DNA from: Promethearchaeota archaeon | Lineage (GTDB): Archaea; Asgardarchaeota; Lokiarchaeia; Sigynarchaeales; SOKP01 | Assembly: GCA_019057735.1 (NCBI GenBank) | Contig: JAHLWV010000100.1 | Location: 1-7,660 of the forward strand | Reading direction: 5' to 3' | Length of the DNA: 7,660 nucleotides | Shown: piece after piece, positions 4,842 to 7,660 of the stretch | Layout: the number at the start of each line of letters is the position of its first letter | Position numbering within the stretch: the stretch's first letter is position 1 | Made by a program: the position numbers and the translations under genes | Notes under the pieces: model-generated | Database searches by the model: none | Seen by the model: the letters and a program-made list of their open reading frames with translations, nothing else | What the model was told of the DNA's origin: nothing

Positions 4842-7660
4842 TTAAGATGTTAAATTTTTATAATAATTTGAAAAATAATGCATTAAACGCACGATTCTTT
4901 TTCCATCGTCGTTTAAATAATATTTAGTCGGGATCCTACCTCTCGCGGGGATAATGTTACCATATTTCTCTAACAATTCCTTTCTTTTTGTAAAGAATTT
5001 GAGTATAGAAACACGAGAAATATTCATTTTTTCTTCAAGATCGATACTAGTAATAACACCTTTTTCTTCCGAAATCTCATAAAAAGCAAAAAAATAATTC
5101 CTAAGGCTTAAACTTTCTTGTCTCATGTCTAATTTTAATGGATTTTTAATCGATCTTGAACAATATATATGGTTTTGTTTAGATTTTTTTATTGTCTTAT
5201 TTCTATCGTTAATTACTAACTTTAAAATATTCTTATCATCATAAATTTTATTTGCCAATTCAATTTTGGTATGAATAACAAAATGACAATTACCACAAAC
5301 ATAACCACCCTTTTGTCTCTCCATTTCTCTGACAAGTTCAGAACAAGAGAAAGTTCTATATAATTCTTTAAGTTTATTTTCTTCTCTTATTCGCCTCTCC
5401 TCTGGCTTTATTTCACTTAATTCAAAAAAATGACTAAAATGAAATGAGGGTAGATGGTCTCTTGTATTGTATTCTCCACAAGTAGGGCAAATTCCTCCAT
5501 ATACACGATCAATAATGTATCTCTTTTTTAATTTATGAATAAGTCCCCGTCTAATTGGTAGTCTTTCTTCAAGAGTTTTTGTCTTAGTCTTGTAAAAATT
5601 ATCTACACAGATCATGGCAAGTACATGAATAATTTCGGCTGGAAGTTCAAATATATCTTGAGGAAATTCGCTAGGAATATCTTCCCAACTAATAAATTTT
5701 TTAAAATTAATAAAATGAATAGCTTTAATTATACTATGGTGAGATTTGCAGCTTAATAGTACTGATCTTCTCTCCATTTTTTCAATTAACTGTGATAAAA
5801 AATATGGATTTCCTCGATTACTAATAAATAATCTATATAATCTTTTACTCTCAAATCCCTCTATTCTTATACCTTCGTGATGAAAGTCTTTAGCCCGTAT
5901 TCTTGGGAAAGATGTATTTATTTCTAACTTTTCATTTAAGCATTCAGGACATAAGGCAATCCCTTTTTCAAAATCAAAATATCTTCCATTATATATATGT
6001 TTCAATATATAGAGCTTTATTCTACTTCCTATGACTGTTGTCCGTTCCGCATCTTCTCTCTTCTCATTATCTATTGTGTGAGTTCGATCAGAGAATAATT
6101 TAGGATATCTTTCACTTAAAAAATTAAAAATTTTCCCGATTACATAAACAAATTGGTATTGACCTAAAAATAAATTAATTTTTCTGTCCATCAAATACAT
6201 AGCAAACCGTTTAACAGAAAAATCAGCAATAATTATCTTATGAGATTTGTTTGATATAATCAGCAATTTTATTATATTAACCAAATCAGTAAAATATTTA
6301 GTAAATGTATCTGAATAATTGTTCACCATATTTTGAAGGGAATTAATCTCTTTCTCTGTTAGTTGTTCAAGTATTTCATGTTTTCCTAATTTATGTGTAT
6401 TAATAATAATATCCCTTAAAAGCACAACGATCTTAGGTGTATCTATCTCTGTATCCATTAATATTTCAAAAAAATAGAGAGAAATTACATTTCTCCCTAA
6501 CTTAGCACTTTGAAAATCAAAGTCTAATTTTTGCGTTAATATTTTATAATATTTATTATACAACTGAGAAATTGCACTATGATTTATTCCTGCTATCTTT
6601 GACAATTTAATTTGGTTTATATTAGGCATATTTTCATTTGATACCAAAACTGCATAGATAATTGCCATAGCATTTTTTAATGGATTTGCATAACTAGGAA
6701 TATTTATTTCGCCCCTTTCTGCTCTTGAAATGTGCTCATTTAGTATTCCTTCAGATTTAAATAAAATACTCTTTTTCTGCTCTTCCGTACTTTCAAATAG
6801 ATTGGTAAGATTATTAATTTGGTCCATTACTTCTTTTTGAAAATCAAGAATATTGATATTAGAGACATTAAATTGCGGCATAGATGTTTGATCTTCTTTT
6901 ACATTTAATTTTCGCTTATTATTTTTTAAGTCCACGGATCTTTTTACCAATCGTTCTTGGCAACTATTATTTGTGTTCAATAGGTTTAAAACATCAGGTT
7001 TAGTAAATTTCACAGTTAATCCTTCTTTATAAAATTCATGATAAGCAGAAAATCTATCAAAAGCAGTTATTTTTGCTTTATTGATTTCTTTACTTTCAGG
7101 ATTCAATCCGAGAAGACATCTACATGTACCAACGTTTAAAATTTGATCATAATTACACTTGATTTCTTTTAAATCCATTTTGCGCGTATTTTCTGGTGAA
7201 TTTATAATGTCATTATGTTTTATCATGTTCTTTTGCCAATCCTTCACGAAATTTCGGAGGCTTTTAGAAAGTGATTTAAGTTTTTGATGATCAATGAGGA
7301 TCTCGGAATGAGCTCTCAGGTGCTTGAGAATCCTCGTATATTGGATGGTAATTTCATCCAATCCATCCTTAATTGTCTTATTCACGAGATTTGGCTTGAA
7401 ATCACCTCCTTTTTTAAGTGCCTTAATCTGTTTCTTGGTCAATTGTTTGAGATACGCATTCGAAATCGTATCCATATAACGTGAAACAATGGGCGCTCCC
7501 CTTCCAACCGTGATGCAATACACCCATCCTTTTACAAACGAGGTAACTTCATCAGGGAATTTTGATTTTACAACCTCAAGTAATTCACTTGGCGGGAGTC
7601 CTGCTTTATCAAACAAGCACGCTAACGCAGCATCCACGAAATCACCGATCCTTTCATCAA
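4842..7660 (-). CDS. Large protein with TFIIB cyclin-like segment, two HNH-type zinc modules and a C-terminal winged helix (5' end cut by the window)
   Basis: The frame is open through base 7660, so the real start lies outside; GTG at 7635-7637 is only an internal candidate (residue 1 below; at least 7 residues precede it). Residues 294-368 match a TFIIB cyclin repeat in pattern: helices, an A-x-x-I-Y-A helix, then L-S-K-I-A-G-I and a final Y-N-K-Y-Y-K-I-L helix. Two zinc modules follow: C563-x2-C566 with DFHH (584-587) and C630-x2-H633-H634; then C717-x2-C720 with H733/H736 and C781-x2-C784-H785-x3-H789. Both fit the HNH/treble-clef family, where the central His acts with a metal in DNA cleavage; activity here is unproven. 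A winged helix occupies about 845-917 (recognition helix near 872-883, wing near 893-908). Together this suggests a DNA-binding protein, perhaps a TFIIB-derived regulator or a nuclease. The first 140 or so codons are clearly richer in G+C. Confidence 0.92.
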   Translation of the reverse strand, partial: DERIGDFVDAALACLFDKAGLPPSELLEVVKSKFPDEVTSFVKGWVYCITVGRGAPIVSRYMDTISNAYLKQLTKKQIKALKKGGDFKPNLVNKTIKDGLDEITIQYTRILKHLRAHSEILIDHQKLKSLSKSLRNFVKDWQKNMIKHNDIINSPENTRKMDLKEIKCNYDQILNVGTCRCLLGLNPESKEINKAKITAFDRFSAYHEFYKEGLTVKFTKPDVLNLLNTNNSCQERLVKRSVDLKNNKRKLNVKEDQTSMPQFNVSNINILDFQKEVMDQINNLTNLFESTEEQKKSILFKSEGILNEHISRAERGEINIPSYANPLKNAMAIIYAVLVSNENMPNINQIKLSKIAGINHSAISQLYNKYYKILTQKLDFDFQSAKLGRNVISLYFFEILMDTEIDTPKIVVLLRDIIINTHKLGKHEILEQLTEKEINSLQNMVNNYSDTFTKYFTDLVNIIKLLIISNKSHKIIIADFSVKRFAMYLMDRKINLFLGQYQFVYVIGKIFNFLSERYPKLFSDRTHTIDNEKREDAERTTVIGSRIKLYILKHIYNGRYFDFEKGIALCPECLNEKLEINTSFPRIRAKDFHHEGIRIEGFESKRLYRLFISNRGNPYFLSQLIEKMERRSVLLSCKSHHSIIKAIHFINFKKFISWEDIPSEFPQDIFELPAEIIHVLAMICVDNFYKTKTKTLEERLPIRRGLIHKLKKRYIIDRVYGGICPTCGEYNTRDHLPSFHFSHFFELSEIKPEERRIREENKLKELYRTFSCSELVREMERQKGGYVCGNCHFVIHTKIELANKIYDDKNILKLVINDRNKTIKKSKQNHIYCSRSIKNPLKLDMRQESLSLRNYFFAFYEISEEKGVITSIDLEEKMNISRVSILKFFTKRKELLEKYGNIIPARGRIPTKYYLNDDGKRIVRLMHYFSNYYKNLTS
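5271..5489 (-). other. HNH-type zinc module B
   Basis: This covers residues 717-789 of the large protein: CPTCG, then FHFSH (732-736), a helix with ELVREMERQ (767-775), then CGNCHFVIH (781-789). The C-x2-C, H-x2-H, C-x2-C-H-x3-H arrangement is the more canonical of the two modules and resembles phage and homing HNH proteins that end in a C-x-N-C-H-x-x-x-H signature. All residues expected for metal binding are present; the middle Asn of the HNH name is not clearly identifiable. Confidence 0.7.
5736..5951 (-). other. HNH-type zinc module A, with Cys-to-His swap
   Basis: This covers residues 563-634 of the large protein: CPEC, DFHHEG (584-589), a helix with QLIEKMERR (616-624), then CKSHH (630-634). 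It aligns with module B without gaps from the L-x-x-x-M-E-R helix to the histidine. Where module B has Cys784, this has His633, still able to bind zinc. The last histidine of module B (H789) has no counterpart here: the residue is Lys638. It may therefore be a structural rather than a catalytic copy. Confidence 0.6.

Noticed and set aside
7284..7484. Plus-strand frame opposite the large gene
   Set aside because: It is fully inside the well-supported minus-strand frame and has no domain-like sequence.

Overview
The window is AT-rich, roughly 30% G+C by eye. It codes for lysine-, asparagine- and isoleucine-rich proteins, and several small genes have the character of Asgard archaea, most like Lokiarchaeia. 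The grounds are a stand-alone longin-like protein, an ACT-fold-like protein next to a short eight-ligand zinc-finger protein, leaderless-looking starts a few bases after TATA-like boxes, and a large protein carrying a TFIIB cyclin-like segment. This assignment is from recognition of protein types only; no rRNA or other phylogenetic marker is present.

Layout from left to right. Positions 1-125 form a sharply bounded island of about 45% G+C with a perfect 10-bp GC-rich inverted repeat, followed by oligo-T. It is best read as the 3' part of an unidentified structured RNA, although a coding tail cannot be excluded. Positions 163-450 are T-rich and without a gene. A small four-helix membrane protein (451-879, +) then runs stop-to-stop into a minus-strand pair: an ACT-like protein (1572 to 1099) followed 12 bases later by a zinc-finger protein (1086 to 880). 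A divergent intergenic region (1573-1825) separates this pair from the longin-like gene (1826-2329, +).

The right two thirds is all on the minus strand. A gene open at the window's right edge (7660 to 4842) codes for a protein of more than 930 residues. It has a TFIIB/cyclin-like segment, two successive HNH-type zinc modules that look like an internal duplication, and a C-terminal winged helix. Below it lie an all-helical protein of unknown function (4755 to 4012) and a 493-residue protein (3842 to 2361) made almost entirely of twelve gapless 35-residue repeats, each with an invariant proline, phenylalanine, lysine and isoleucine.

How the genes work together can only be inferred. The left group (membrane protein, ACT-like, zinc finger, longin-like) resembles small sensing or trafficking-type modules that are abundant in Asgard genomes. 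The right group joins a predicted nucleic-acid-binding, possibly nuclease, multidomain protein with a helical protein and a repeat rod. Gaps of 86 and 169 bp and a separate promoter-like region before the repeat gene argue against a single tight operon. The two strongest candidates for something undescribed are the 12 x 35 repeat protein and the double-HNH/cyclin/winged-helix protein.
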